The notes: a model not told the origin generated them from the sequence alone. Shown: positions 52,891 to 61,423, counted from the stretch's first letter. The stretch is DNA of 64,000 nt from JADKAV01 sp963704075 (GCA_963704075.1 CAVPGV010000009.1:248001-312000); one strand, 5' to 3'. Numbers and translations are program-made.

Positions 52891-53844
52891 CTACGCGAGC
52901 CAGTCGGCGGCTTCCAAGGCCCAGTAGGTCAAGATGACGTCCGCACCGGCCCGCACACATCCGGTGAGCGATTCCAGGATCGCCGCCCGCCGGTCGATCC
53001 AGCCGTTGGCCGCGGCAGCCTCGAGCATCGCGTACTCGCCAGACACCTGGTAGACGGCCACCGGCACGTCCGAGATCTCCGCGACCGCCCGCACGACGTC
53101 CAGGTAGGCGGGCTTGACCATCACGACGTCGGCGCCCTCTGCGAGATCCAGGACCGTCTCCCGCAGCGCTTCGCGGCCGTTGGCCGGATCCTGCTGATAG
53201 GTGCGGCGGTCCCCTTGCAGGGAACTGTCGACGGCTTCTCGGAAGGGTCCGTAGAGCGCCGAGGTGTACTTCGCGGCGTAGGCGAGGATCGCGGTGTTGA
53301 CGAACCCGGCGGAATCCAGCGCCTCACGCACCGCACCCACCTGACCGTCCATCATGCCGCTGGTTCCCACCATGTCGGCGCCCGCCCGGGCCAGGACCAC
53401 TGCCATTTGCTGGTAGCGGACCAAGGTCGCGTCGTTGTCGACCTCATCACCGGCGAGTACTCCGCAGTGTCCGTGGTCGGTGAACTCGTCCAGACACAGG
53501 TCCGCCTGCACGACCAGCCGGCCGGCGGCGGCGGCTTTGGCGACCTCGACCGCCCGACTGAGGATACCCTTCGGGTCGGTGGCCCCGGAACCGATCGCGT
53601 CCTTGTGCTTCGGCACCCCGAACAGCATCACTGCTCCGAGCCCGGCCGAAGCCGCCTGCTCGACGACGGCAGGCAGCGTGTCGAGGGTCTGCTGATACAC
53701 CCCCGGCATCGAGGTGATCGCCCGCGGCTCGGCCAGGCCTTCGGCCACGAAGACCGGCAGCACCAGGGCGGCCGGGTGGACCCGGGACTCCGCCACGAGC
53801 CTTCGGATCGCCGGGTTCGACCGCAGCCGGCGCGGCCGCATCAT
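52891..53844 (-). CDS. hemB: Delta-aminolevulinic acid dehydratase HemB
   Basis: This 317-residue enzyme condenses two 5-aminolevulinate molecules to porphobilinogen. The two active-site lysines lie in AKYTSALYGPFREA (near residue 193) and MVKPAYLDVVR (near residue 246). The metal-site region reads CLDEFTDHGHCG near residues 117-128, where an Asp replaces the second Cys of fully zinc-dependent enzymes. It overlaps the hemD stop by 4 bp and is the last gene of the rex-hem operon. Confidence 0.97.
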   Translation of the reverse strand: MMRPRRLRSNPAIRRLVAESRVHPAALVLPVFVAEGLAEPRAITSMPGVYQQTLDTLPAVVEQAASAGLGAVMLFGVPKHKDAIGSGATDPKGILSRAVEVAKAAAAGRLVVQADLCLDEFTDHGHCGVLAGDEVDNDATLVRYQQMAVVLARAGADMVGTSGMMDGQVGAVREALDSAGFVNTAILAYAAKYTSALYGPFREAVDSSLQGDRRTYQQDPANGREALRETVLDLAEGADVVMVKPAYLDVVRAVAEISDVPVAVYQVSGEYAMLEAAAANGWIDRRAAILESLTGCVRAGADVILTYWALEAADWLA

Positions 53845-55427
53845 GACTTGGCTGCGGACCGCCGACGGCCGGCGCCGCGCCGCTTCGACGGCCGCCAGGT
53901 GCGCTCGCCGCTGTCCAGCGCGGTCTGGCGCATGTGCTCACCGTGCGCGGCCAGGGCTGCGACCAGCGGCTCGATCTTGGATTGCGCCGGCTGCACCGCG
54001 ACCTTCAACCCGTGTTCCACCGCGGTGTTCGCGGTCTCCGGGCCGATGGCGGCGATGACGGTGGTGGCGTGGGGTTTGCCCGCGATCCCGACCAGGTTGC
54101 GCACGGTGCTGGACGAGGTGAAGACCACCGCGTCGAAACCGCCGGTCTTGATGGCCTCGCGGATCTCCGCGGCCGGCGGCGCTGCCCGGACCGTGCGGTA
54201 GGCGGTGATGTCGTCGACCTCCCAGCCGAGTTCGGTGAGACCGGCCACGAGCTTCTCAGTGGCGATGTCCGCCCGGGGCAGGAACACCCGGCCGATCGGG
54301 TCGAGTTCGGGGTCGCGGTCGGGCCACACCTCCAGCAGGCCGGCAGACGACTGGGCATCGGCCGGTGGCAGCAGGTCGGCGCGCACCCCGAAGTCCTGCA
54401 GGGCCGCGGCGGTGGCCTCGCCGATCGCGGCGATCTTCAGACCAGCCAGGTGCCGGGCGTCGAGGCCGCGCTGCTCGAATCGCTCGCGGATGGCGCGGAC
54501 CGCATTGACGCTGGTGAACGCGATCCACTGGTAGCGACCGGATTCGATCCCCTCGATCGCACGTTCCATCTGCTGAGGGGTGCGCGGGGGCTCGACGCTG
54601 ATCGTGGGCACTTCCACGGGCACCGCGCCGAACAGCCGCAGTTGTGCCGACAACTCGCCGGCCTGGTCCTTGGTGCGCGGGACCAGCACCCGCCAGCCGA
54701 ACAGCGGCCTGCTCTCGAACCAGCCCAGGTTGGTCGCCGAACCGACCGCCTCGCCGATGAAGACGTCGCCGTTGCCGGTCAACTTCGCGGCCTTCAGGTC
54801 GGCTGCCGCGTCGCCGAGCGTGGTGACGATCGTCTGCTGCTCCACCGTAGTTCCGCCGCGGACGACCACCAGGCCGGTGGCCGGCGTGCGACCGGCGGCG
54901 AGCGCGGCTTTGGCCAATCCGGCCGCGGAATCGGCAGCGTTGCGGATCACCAGGGTGGACGCCGTGTCCGCCAGAGTCTGCTCGTCGACATCCCCGGACA
55001 GCAGGTCCACGACGTGCAGTCGCTTGGCCCGCGAACCGACCAGGCCGATCCCGGCATAGGCGGCGATGCCCGAGATGTCGCTGGCACACGGGGCGATCTC
55101 GAACGGGATCCGGGAACGGTGCAGCGCCTTGGCCTCGGCCAGCACGCGGCCGTCGAGGACCGGGTCACCGGCGAATACCCGCACTGCGTGGCGTCCGGCG
55201 CGGGCCTGTTCGGCCAGCGCTTTCGCCACCGCGGCTGCATCGGTCGGCGCGGTCGCCACATCGAGCACCTCGACCTCACGCCCGGCGATCAGCGAGTTGA
55301 CCTCCGGGTCGCAGATGACCACGTCGGCCTGGTCCAGCAGGGCCGCCCCGCGCACCGACAGCAGTTCGGGGTCGCCGGAGCCGGCTGCGAGCAGGGCAAC
55401 GGCGGGTACGGTCTTGCTCTTCTTCAT
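53841..55427 (-). CDS. hemD: Uroporphyrinogen-III synthase with N-terminal methyltransferase-like domain (HemD fusion)
   Basis: A 528-residue two-domain protein. Residues about 8-240 resemble uroporphyrinogen-III C-methyltransferase (AAGSGDPELLSVRGAALLDQ near 15-34, FAGDPVL near 84-90, and AAYAGIGLVGSRA), but several catalytic blocks of active methyltransferases, such as the FGRGGEE region, are missing. Residues about 245-500 are the uroporphyrinogen-III synthase, with VLVPRTKDQAGELSAQL, IAFTSVNAVRAI and VVFTSSSTVRNL. Mycobacteria have the same fusion. The basic C-terminal tail (SKRRGAGRRRSAAKS) may be disordered. It overlaps hemC and hemB by 4 bp each. Confidence 0.94.
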   Translation of the reverse strand: MKKSKTVPAVALLAAGSGDPELLSVRGAALLDQADVVICDPEVNSLIAGREVEVLDVATAPTDAAAVAKALAEQARAGRHAVRVFAGDPVLDGRVLAEAKALHRSRIPFEIAPCASDISGIAAYAGIGLVGSRAKRLHVVDLLSGDVDEQTLADTASTLVIRNAADSAAGLAKAALAAGRTPATGLVVVRGGTTVEQQTIVTTLGDAAADLKAAKLTGNGDVFIGEAVGSATNLGWFESRPLFGWRVLVPRTKDQAGELSAQLRLFGAVPVEVPTISVEPPRTPQQMERAIEGIESGRYQWIAFTSVNAVRAIRERFEQRGLDARHLAGLKIAAIGEATAAALQDFGVRADLLPPADAQSSAGLLEVWPDRDPELDPIGRVFLPRADIATEKLVAGLTELGWEVDDITAYRTVRAAPPAAEIREAIKTGGFDAVVFTSSSTVRNLVGIAGKPHATTVIAAIGPETANTAVEHGLKVAVQPAQSKIEPLVAALAAHGEHMRQTALDSGERTWRPSKRRGAGRRRSAAKS

Positions 55428-56323
55428 CTGTTCTCTCCCAATAGTCGACCGGCGCCTTGTCCGATCAGGTCTTCAGCTGCGCGCTGTCCCACATCGGGAT
55501 CCAGCAGCGAGCCGGTCGTCGTGCATTCGTACATCTGCGAACCGTCGCGCGACAGCACGGCGGCTCGAAGCTCGAGTGTGTCTCCAGTGGCATCGGCCAG
55601 CGCCCCGACGGGCGCACTGCAACCGGCCCGCAGTCCGGCCAGCAACGCACGTTCGGCCGTGACCGCCGCCAACGTCGCGGTGTGGCTGATACCGCCGACG
55701 GCGTGGGCCGCGGGGTGGTCGCGCAGCATCTCGACACCGAGCGCACCCTGACCGACCGCGGGCAGCATGACCTCGAAACCCAGCGGGAATCCCGGCGGCC
55801 GCAATGACAGCCGGTTCAGGCCGGCCATGGCCAGGACGACGGCGTCGAGGTCACCGCTGGTGACCCTGGCCACCCGGGAGTCGACATTGCCGCGGATCGC
55901 GATCACCTCGAGATCCGGCCGGGCACGCAGCAGATAGGCCACCCGCCGGGGGGAACCGGTGCCCACCCGTGCGCCAGGGGGCAGGTCCTGCAGGCTGTCG
56001 GCCGAGGTGACCAGGAAGTCCCGGACGTCTTCGCGGGCCGGAACCGCCGCGATCATCGTCCGTGGGTCGTCGGCGGTCGGCATGTCCTTCATCGAGTGGA
56101 CGGCGACATCCGCCCGCCCGTCGATCAGTGCCTGTCGCACCGCGGCAACGAACACCCCTTGACCGCCGAACGAGGTGAGGGCGGCTGTGGATGTGTCGCC
56201 TTCGGTGGTGATGAGCACCTCGCGGACCTCGTCACCGGTCACGCGGCGAATTCGCTCGCGCACCCAACCGGTCTGCGCGCGCGCCAAAGCACTGGCCCTG
56301 GTGGCCACCCGGATTTCAGGCAC
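55424..56323 (-). CDS. hemC: Hydroxymethylbilane synthase HemC
   Basis: This 299-residue enzyme polymerises four porphobilinogens to hydroxymethylbilane. Family blocks are VATRASALARAQT near residues 5-17, STEGD-like ITTEGDTS near 39-46, HSMKDMPT near 76-83, and the dipyrromethane-cofactor cysteine in LRAGCSAPVGA near residue 234. I prefer GTG at 56323, because GGAG lies seven bases upstream; an in-frame ATG at 56347 would add eight residues. The start overlaps the hemA stop by 8 bp. Confidence 0.96.
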   Translation of the reverse strand: MPEIRVATRASALARAQTGWVRERIRRVTGDEVREVLITTEGDTSTAALTSFGGQGVFVAAVRQALIDGRADVAVHSMKDMPTADDPRTMIAAVPAREDVRDFLVTSADSLQDLPPGARVGTGSPRRVAYLLRARPDLEVIAIRGNVDSRVARVTSGDLDAVVLAMAGLNRLSLRPPGFPLGFEVMLPAVGQGALGVEMLRDHPAAHAVGGISHTATLAAVTAERALLAGLRAGCSAPVGALADATGDTLELRAAVLSRDGSQMYECTTTGSLLDPDVGQRAAEDLIGQGAGRLLGENR

Positions 56324-57662
56324 GCGGCTCTCCGTCAGTGGGAGCATCGTCGGCCAGCGCGGCGGGATAGCCCGCGCCGAGGTCCTCGGGGGTCTGGGTC
56401 AGCGCAGTGACCGCGGCCGGATCCAGATCGAACAGGGCGTGCAAGGCAGCGGCGTAGCGGTCCCCGCCGGGATCGACCGCGAACTCCTTCATACGCACCG
56501 TGGGGGTGTGCAGCAACGTGGCCACCAGGCGGCGCATGGCCCGCGCGATCTCGTCGAACTCCTCGGGCGTGAGTTTCGGGTTGCGCAGGCGCAGACGGCT
56601 CAGCTCCTGCTCGACGACCTCTTCGGCGCGTGAGCGCAGAGCCACGACCACAGGCTGGACCTTGGCGCTGGTCTGCCGCGCGACGAAGTCGGTGGTGGCC
56701 CGCAGAACCAGGGTTTCGGCGGCGGTGACCGAGTCCGTCGCCACGTGCGCTTCGGGAAGGGCGGCGATACCGGCCAGGTCGAGTCGGTGGACGCCAGGGA
56801 TCTGCGCGATGTCGGGATCGGTGTCGTGCGGCAGAGCGAGGTCACACACGAACAGGTCCGGGCTCACCCCGGCCAGAACCCGCTGGAGGTGCTGCCGGGT
56901 CACCAGCAGACCGGTCGCGCCGGTGGCGCTCACCAGGATGTCGGCGGTGCGCAACTGAGCGTCGAGATCGACCAGCTCCACACCCACGCCCCCCACCGCT
57001 TCGGCCAGTCGGTGGACGGAGGCCGCTGTGCGACCGACGATCGTCACGAGCGCTCCTTGTGCCGCCGACACCGATGCGGCCAGGGACGACATGGAGCCGG
57101 AGCCGAGGATCACCACATGCCGGCCGGCCAGCGTGTCGAAGTGGCGCCGGGCCTGGGCCAGCGCGACCTCCACCACCGAGGCGCCGTGCCGGCCGATGGC
57201 GGTGTCGGTCTGCACGCGCTTCCCGACCCGCAGCGCGCTCTGGGCAAGTTCGTGCAGGCTGCGACCGGCTTGACCGTGCTCGACGGCCACCTTGAACGCC
57301 TCCCGGAACTGCCCCAGGATCTGCTCATCGCCGACGACCATCGAGTCCAGGCCGCTGGCGACCCGGAAGGCATGCCGGACCGCGGCGTCCTCGTAATGGA
57401 CGTAGAGGTGGGCGGACAGTTGGTCCGGTGACAGCCCGGCGCTCTTGGCCAGGATCGCCGTGATCGATTCGACGGCGGCGTGGAAACGGGAGACCTCGGT
57501 GTACACCTCGATGCGGTTGCATGTCGACAGCAGCAGAGCCTCGCCGACGGCTTCGCCGGTGCCGACCATCGGCAGGGTTTGTCCGACGTCGACAGCGGCG
57601 ACCTTCTCCAACACATCCAGCGGGGCGCTCTGGTGGCTGACCCCGAGCACCAACAGGCTCAT
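56316..57662 (-). CDS. hemA: Glutamyl-tRNA reductase HemA
   Basis: This 448-residue enzyme reduces glutamyl-tRNA to glutamate-1-semialdehyde, the committed step of the C5 heme pathway. The active-site Cys48 is in LLLSTCNRIEVYTE. The NADPH domain begins near residue 185 with ILGSGSMSSLAA, and SATGA follows near 245. HQSAPLDVLEK near 10-20 is the family N-terminus. HemL for the next step is encoded elsewhere at 24233-25519. It is preceded by rex with a 4-bp overlap. Confidence 0.97.
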   Translation of the reverse strand: MSLLVLGVSHQSAPLDVLEKVAAVDVGQTLPMVGTGEAVGEALLLSTCNRIEVYTEVSRFHAAVESITAILAKSAGLSPDQLSAHLYVHYEDAAVRHAFRVASGLDSMVVGDEQILGQFREAFKVAVEHGQAGRSLHELAQSALRVGKRVQTDTAIGRHGASVVEVALAQARRHFDTLAGRHVVILGSGSMSSLAASVSAAQGALVTIVGRTAASVHRLAEAVGGVGVELVDLDAQLRTADILVSATGATGLLVTRQHLQRVLAGVSPDLFVCDLALPHDTDPDIAQIPGVHRLDLAGIAALPEAHVATDSVTAAETLVLRATTDFVARQTSAKVQPVVVALRSRAEEVVEQELSRLRLRNPKLTPEEFDEIARAMRRLVATLLHTPTVRMKEFAVDPGGDRYAAALHALFDLDPAAVTALTQTPEDLGAGYPAALADDAPTDGEPRA

Positions 57663-58315
57663 CGACCGACTCCTTGCGCCGCGTGCACAGCCAGGATCTG
57701 GATCTCGGTGGCCAGGTCGACCGGACGCACCACCACCGAGTCCGGCGTGGACAGGTGGACAGCGGAGAGGTTGAGGATGCTCGTGACACCCGCTGCCACG
57801 AGCAGGTCGGCCACCGACTGGGCGGCTTCGGCCGGGGTGGCGATCACGCCGATGGCCACCCCGTTGTCGGCCACAAAGGTCGGGAGCTCGGCCAGCGTCA
57901 TGATCTCCAGGTACTCCCCGGCGGGGCTGCCGGCCTTCGAACCGATCAGATCGGGATCGACGTCGAACAACCCGACCACCCGCAGACCGCGCTCGCCGAA
58001 ACCGGTATAGCCGGCCAGGGCACGCCCGAGGTGACCCACGCCCACGACCACCATGCGGTGCTCGGTGGCCAGGCCGAGCGCCTGGTTGACCTGCTCACGC
58101 AGCTGCGCCACCGGGTACCCCACGCCGCGCGTGCCGTAACTGCCGACATAGCTCAGGTCCCGTCGCACCACGGCGCCACTGACGCCCACATGCGCGGCTA
58201 GATCCACGCTGTGCACGGTCTGCAGTCCGGCGTTCTCCAACTGCGACAGGCAGCGGATGTATTGGGGCAGGCGGGCTATGGTGGCGTCCGGCAGCGAGCG
58301 TCGCCTCAGTCGCAC
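57659..58315 (-). CDS. rex: Redox-sensing transcriptional repressor Rex
   Basis: A 218-residue NADH-responsive repressor. The N-terminal winged helix includes IPxxT-like DATIARLPQYIRCLSQL near residues 10-26 and VSGAVVRRDLSYVGSYGTRG near 45-64, where Rex contacts DNA. The Rossmann domain begins VVVGVGHLGRALAGY near 89-103. A C-terminal swapped helix ends LAVHAAQG. Rex represses respiratory and heme genes when NADH is high, and here it leads the hemACDB operon (4-bp overlap with hemA). GTG start; only a weak ribosome binding site is visible. Confidence 0.96.
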   Translation of the reverse strand: MRLRRRSLPDATIARLPQYIRCLSQLENAGLQTVHSVDLAAHVGVSGAVVRRDLSYVGSYGTRGVGYPVAQLREQVNQALGLATEHRMVVVGVGHLGRALAGYTGFGERGLRVVGLFDVDPDLIGSKAGSPAGEYLEIMTLAELPTFVADNGVAIGVIATPAEAAQSVADLLVAAGVTSILNLSAVHLSTPDSVVVRPVDLATEIQILAVHAAQGVGR

Positions 58316-58638
58316 GATGGGAACCTGTCACCTGTCTGTCCGGGGCCCGGCGCCCCACACTGATGTCCATGCTACCGATTTCACAAGCGGGGCCAAACTG
58401 ACATTCGGATGCCACCGTTCGGTTATCGGAGGACTGGGTGGGTGCTGCGCGTTGACCGCGCTCGGGCCCGGCGTGCTGCGCTTGCTGCCGGGCGATCCGG
58501 GTGCGTCCATGCGAGCCGCGAATCGTCGCGGGTTTTCGTGGCTGCGACGAACTCTCCCCGATGCTTCGCGGGGCGGGGAGATTCTGCGGGGTGCAGCATG
58601 CGCCCCACGCCATCGACCGACGATATGACCCCCCGACC
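58316..58638 (-). other. Intergenic region upstream of rex
   Basis: About 320 bases without a supported gene. It must contain the rex-hem promoter. The minus strand has TTGTGAAAT at 58386-58378, matching one half of the Rex operator TTGTGAA-N4-TTCACAA. The expected second half is degenerate. Nothing else is recognised. Confidence 0.5.
58378..58386 (-). promoter_or_regulatory. Possible Rex operator half-site
   Basis: TTGTGAAAT lies about 63 bases before the rex start codon and matches the conserved half of the Rex operator. The other half (read GGTAGCAT) does not match, so binding would be weak. Rex genes are often autoregulated. Confidence 0.3.
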
Positions 58639-58875
58639 TCAGACCAGCGCCGCCCGCAACCGCTGTGGGTTCACACGGAAGACGTCGTGCACCGCCCCGT
58701 CGACGAGGACCACAGGGACCTGGTCTGCGTAGCGCGCGGCCAGTCGGGGGTCGTCGTGCAGTGACACCTCGATCCATTCGGTGTCGGTCTGGGCGCACAC
58801 GGACTCGATGACTTCCCGGGCCACATCGCACAAGTGGCAGCCCGGTTTGCCGACCAGGATGACCCGAGCGTTCAG
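58639..58875 (-). CDS. Glutaredoxin-like (DUF836-type) protein, possible CTG start
   Basis: A 78-residue thioredoxin-fold protein with the redox motif GKPGCHLCDVA near residues 9-19, the cis-proline region QVPVVLVDG near 49-57, and a C-terminal VNPQRLRAAL. It belongs to the small glutaredoxin-like proteins found next to hem genes in actinobacteria. No ATG, GTG or TTG starts this frame at the right place. The CTG at 58875 forms a CTGA overlap with the fadD stop, the same geometry as the ATGA and GTGA overlaps in this genome. An assembly indel is the alternative. Confidence 0.78.
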   Translation of the reverse strand: MNARVILVGKPGCHLCDVAREVIESVCAQTDTEWIEVSLHDDPRLAARYADQVPVVLVDGAVHDVFRVNPQRLRAALV

Positions 58876-60365
58876 AGCGACGTCACCCCTTGGGACTGCC
58901 GCAGGCGGCCCTTGCTCACCTTGCCGGTCACCGAATGGGGCAGGTCGCCGACGACCTCCACGACGGTGGGGCATTTGAAGCGCGCCAGGCGCGTGCCCAC
59001 GAAGTCGAGCACCTCGTCGGCGGTCAGTTCCGATCCGGTCTCGACCACGATGAACGCTTTCACGGCCTCGCCGGTGTAGGGGTCGGTGACGCCCATGACC
59101 GCGGCCTCCAGCACGCCGTCCATCGACAGCAGCACGTCCTCGACCTCACGTGGATAGACGTTGAAGCCGCTGACGATGATCAACTCGCGGCGCCGGTCGA
59201 CCAGGCGCAGGTCACCCTCGTCGTCCTCGATGGCGACGTCGCCGGTCGCGAACCAGCCCTGCTCGTCGGGGCCTTCCGACCCGTCCGGCCAGTAGCCGGC
59301 GAACACGTTCTCACCGCGCACGAAGATCTCGCCGGGATCCCCGTCCTCGACGACGTCCCCGTCCTCGTCACGCAGTTCGAGTTCGATGCCGGGCAGCGGT
59401 TGCCCCACCGATCCCGGTTTGGGCCGCCCGGAGACCAGTGAGGCGGCGATGACCGGTGAGCACTCGGTCATCCCGTAGCCCTCCCAAATGGGTTTGCCCG
59501 TGCGCGACTCGAAGTGCTCCATGACGGAGATGGGCAGCGGGGAGGCTCCAGAGATGAGCAACCGCACATCCTGCAGCGCCTCGGCGAGGCCGTCGAGGCC
59601 GGCCCACGCGACGTACATAGGAGGAGCGCCGGCCACGTTGGTGACCCTGTGCCGAGCGATCGAGGCGAGTGCCGCGGCGGCGTCGAACCGCTCGGTCAGC
59701 ACGATGGTGGCGGCATGCCGGGCCACCATGCCCAGCGTGGCGTTGAGCGCGTAGATGTGGAACAGGGGCAGCACGCACATGACCACGTCGTCGCCGGTCA
59801 TGGCCGGCGGATCCTGCACCGCGCTGAGCTGGTCGAGGTTGGCCGAGAGGGCACGGTGGGTGAGCATCGCGGCTCTGGGGCGGCCGCTGGTCCCGGAGGT
59901 GAACAACAGCACCGCCAGCGAATCGGGCTCGGTGGGCTCCACCGGCAGCGGACTGCTGCCGACCGTGAACCGCCGCCAGTCCTCGGTGCCGGTGAGGATC
60001 ACATCGATGCCCGGGACCTGCTCGAGGACCGGCGCCACCCGCGGGTCGGCCACGACCAGGCTCGCGTCCACGTCGGACAGCATCTGGCCCAATTCGGCAG
60101 CGGTGTACCCGGTGTTGAGCGGAACCGCGCACATCCCAGCGCGCAAGATGCCGAAATACGTGGTGATGAATTCGAGGGTGTTCGGCTGCATGAGAGCGAT
60201 TCGACTGCCGGCCGGCAGGCCCCGTGCGATCAAGCCGCTGGCCACCGCCCGCACCTGCCAGTCGACCTCACTCCACGTGACGACCCTCTGATCGGTCACC
60301 ACAGCAGGATGACGGGGCCTGGATTCGGCCGCCGCACTGACAAGATCGGCAAGGTTGGCCACCAC
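58872..60365 (-). CDS. Fatty-acid/long-chain acyl-CoA synthetase (FadD family)
   Basis: A 497-residue AMP-forming acyl-CoA ligase. The phosphate-binding loop LLFTSGTSGRPRAAML lies near residues 155-170, the second motif YGMTECSPV near 298-306, WFATGDVA near 374-381, and the hinge region VDRRRELIIVSGFNVYPREV near 390-409. The final catalytic Lys lies in SVTGKVSKGRL. The acyl specificity is unknown. The start is one of two adjacent GTG codons (60365 or 60362). The gene is divergent from the HAD phosphatase gene, and the glutaredoxin-like gene follows with overlap. Confidence 0.92.
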   Translation of the reverse strand: MVANLADLVSAAAESRPRHPAVVTDQRVVTWSEVDWQVRAVASGLIARGLPAGSRIALMQPNTLEFITTYFGILRAGMCAVPLNTGYTAAELGQMLSDVDASLVVADPRVAPVLEQVPGIDVILTGTEDWRRFTVGSSPLPVEPTEPDSLAVLLFTSGTSGRPRAAMLTHRALSANLDQLSAVQDPPAMTGDDVVMCVLPLFHIYALNATLGMVARHAATIVLTERFDAAAALASIARHRVTNVAGAPPMYVAWAGLDGLAEALQDVRLLISGASPLPISVMEHFESRTGKPIWEGYGMTECSPVIAASLVSGRPKPGSVGQPLPGIELELRDEDGDVVEDGDPGEIFVRGENVFAGYWPDGSEGPDEQGWFATGDVAIEDDEGDLRLVDRRRELIIVSGFNVYPREVEDVLLSMDGVLEAAVMGVTDPYTGEAVKAFIVVETGSELTADEVLDFVGTRLARFKCPTVVEVVGDLPHSVTGKVSKGRLRQSQGVTSL

Positions 60366-60395
60366 GCCCCGAGTCTTGCATATCGGCCGCTGGGC

Positions 60396-60401
60396 TAGCC
60401 T
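60396..60401 (+). promoter_or_regulatory. -10 element of a probable leaderless promoter for the HAD gene
   Basis: TAGCCT is followed by exactly six bases (GCACAG) and the GTG at 60408. The same hexamer with the same spacing precedes menB. Confidence 0.5.
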
Positions 60402-60407
60402 GCACAG

Positions 60408-61268
60408 GTGAACGGTGACCAGCACGAACCGGCGTCGCAGAGCGCTGACGAAGCAACCGCGGATCAGGTGGTCTCGCAGCCTCCCGCCGAACCCGACCTG
60501 ACGGCTGCGGCGTTCTTCGACATCGACAACACCCTCATCCACGGCGCCTCGATGTTCCACTGGGCCCGCGGCCTGGCCGCCCACGAGTACTTGTCACGGG
60601 GCCAGATCCTCGACTTCATCTGGAAACAGACCCGGTTCGTGATCGTCGGCAAAGAGGACGCCGAGGACATGCACGACATCACTGAGGAAGCACTGGCCCT
60701 GGTCAAGGGTCGCAATCAGGACGAGTTGGTTGAGCTGACCCGGGAGATCTTCGACGAGTACATGATCGACCGGTTCTGGCCCGGCACGGTCGCGCTCGCG
60801 CAGGGCCACATCGATGCCGGGCAGCGGGTTTGGCTGGTGTCGGCCGCCCCGATCGAACTTGCGGAACTCATCGCCGAGCACCTGGGCCTGTCGGGAGCAC
60901 TGGGCACGGTGTCCGAACAGGTGCACGGGGTGTACACCGGCCGTCTGCGCGGCAGGCCGTTGCACGGCGAGGCGAAGGCCGAGGCCATCGCCGAACTCGC
61001 GGCACGGGAGAACCTGGATCTGAGCCGGTGCGCCGCCTATTCGGATTCGGCCAACGACATCCCGATGCTGTCCATGGTCGGCACCCCCGTGGCGGTGAAC
61101 CCGGACCGCGCACTGCGACTGCATGCCCGGCGCAACGGATGGACCATCCGCGACTACCGGACCACCCGCCGGGTGGTGAAGATCACGGCGCCGGCGGTCG
61201 GGATCGCCGGGCTGGTCACCGGGATCGCCGTGGGCACGGTCATGGCCCGGCGCGCGATCCGGGGCTAG
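60408..61268 (+). CDS. HAD-IB family phosphatase (SerB1-like)
   Basis: A 286-residue haloacid-dehalogenase superfamily hydrolase of subclass IB. The nucleophile motif AAFFDIDNTLIHG has Asp38 and Asp40. Motif II is LVSAAPIEL near residues 143-151, motif III lies near HGEAKAEA (185-192), and motif IV is AYSDSANDIPML near 206-217. The end (ITAPAVGIAGLVTGIAVGTV) is a hydrophobic segment that may anchor it to the membrane. Mycobacteria have a similar gene (annotated serB1) in the same neighbourhood. The true substrate may be phosphoserine or a lipid phosphate. Confidence 0.88.
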   Translation: MNGDQHEPASQSADEATADQVVSQPPAEPDLTAAAFFDIDNTLIHGASMFHWARGLAAHEYLSRGQILDFIWKQTRFVIVGKEDAEDMHDITEEALALVKGRNQDELVELTREIFDEYMIDRFWPGTVALAQGHIDAGQRVWLVSAAPIELAELIAEHLGLSGALGTVSEQVHGVYTGRLRGRPLHGEAKAEAIAELAARENLDLSRCAAYSDSANDIPMLSMVGTPVAVNPDRALRLHARRNGWTIRDYRTTRRVVKITAPAVGIAGLVTGIAVGTVMARRAIRG

Positions 61269-61283
61269 TGGGACAGGGCCCGC

Positions 61284-61423
61284 CATCATTTGGGGGCCAG
61301 TGGCCCGTCTCCCGGCCCCGATTTCATGGATATTTCGTCCGATACGTGGGTTCTGTGCCATTTCAGGCCATCAGATCCGGGCCTCGTCAGCGTGGATCGA
61401 CGCGTTCCGGCCCCCAAATGATG
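61284..61423. repeat. 140-bp element with perfect 15-bp terminal inverted repeats
   Basis: CATCATTTGGGGGCC (61284-61298) is repeated as its exact reverse complement at 61409-61423. The interior is visibly less G+C-rich than surroundings and carries no coding frame. No obvious target-site duplication is seen. It lies between convergent genes and its right end is six bases from the acyltransferase stop codon. It could be a miniature inverted-repeat element or a long bidirectional terminator. Confidence 0.82.

Noticed and set aside
52370..52927. A 185-residue plus-strand frame beginning with a CxxC peptide.
   Set aside because: Most of it is antisense to the small secreted protein gene, and the first 45 residues have no recognised relatives. 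I could not exclude a small gene remnant but cannot support one.
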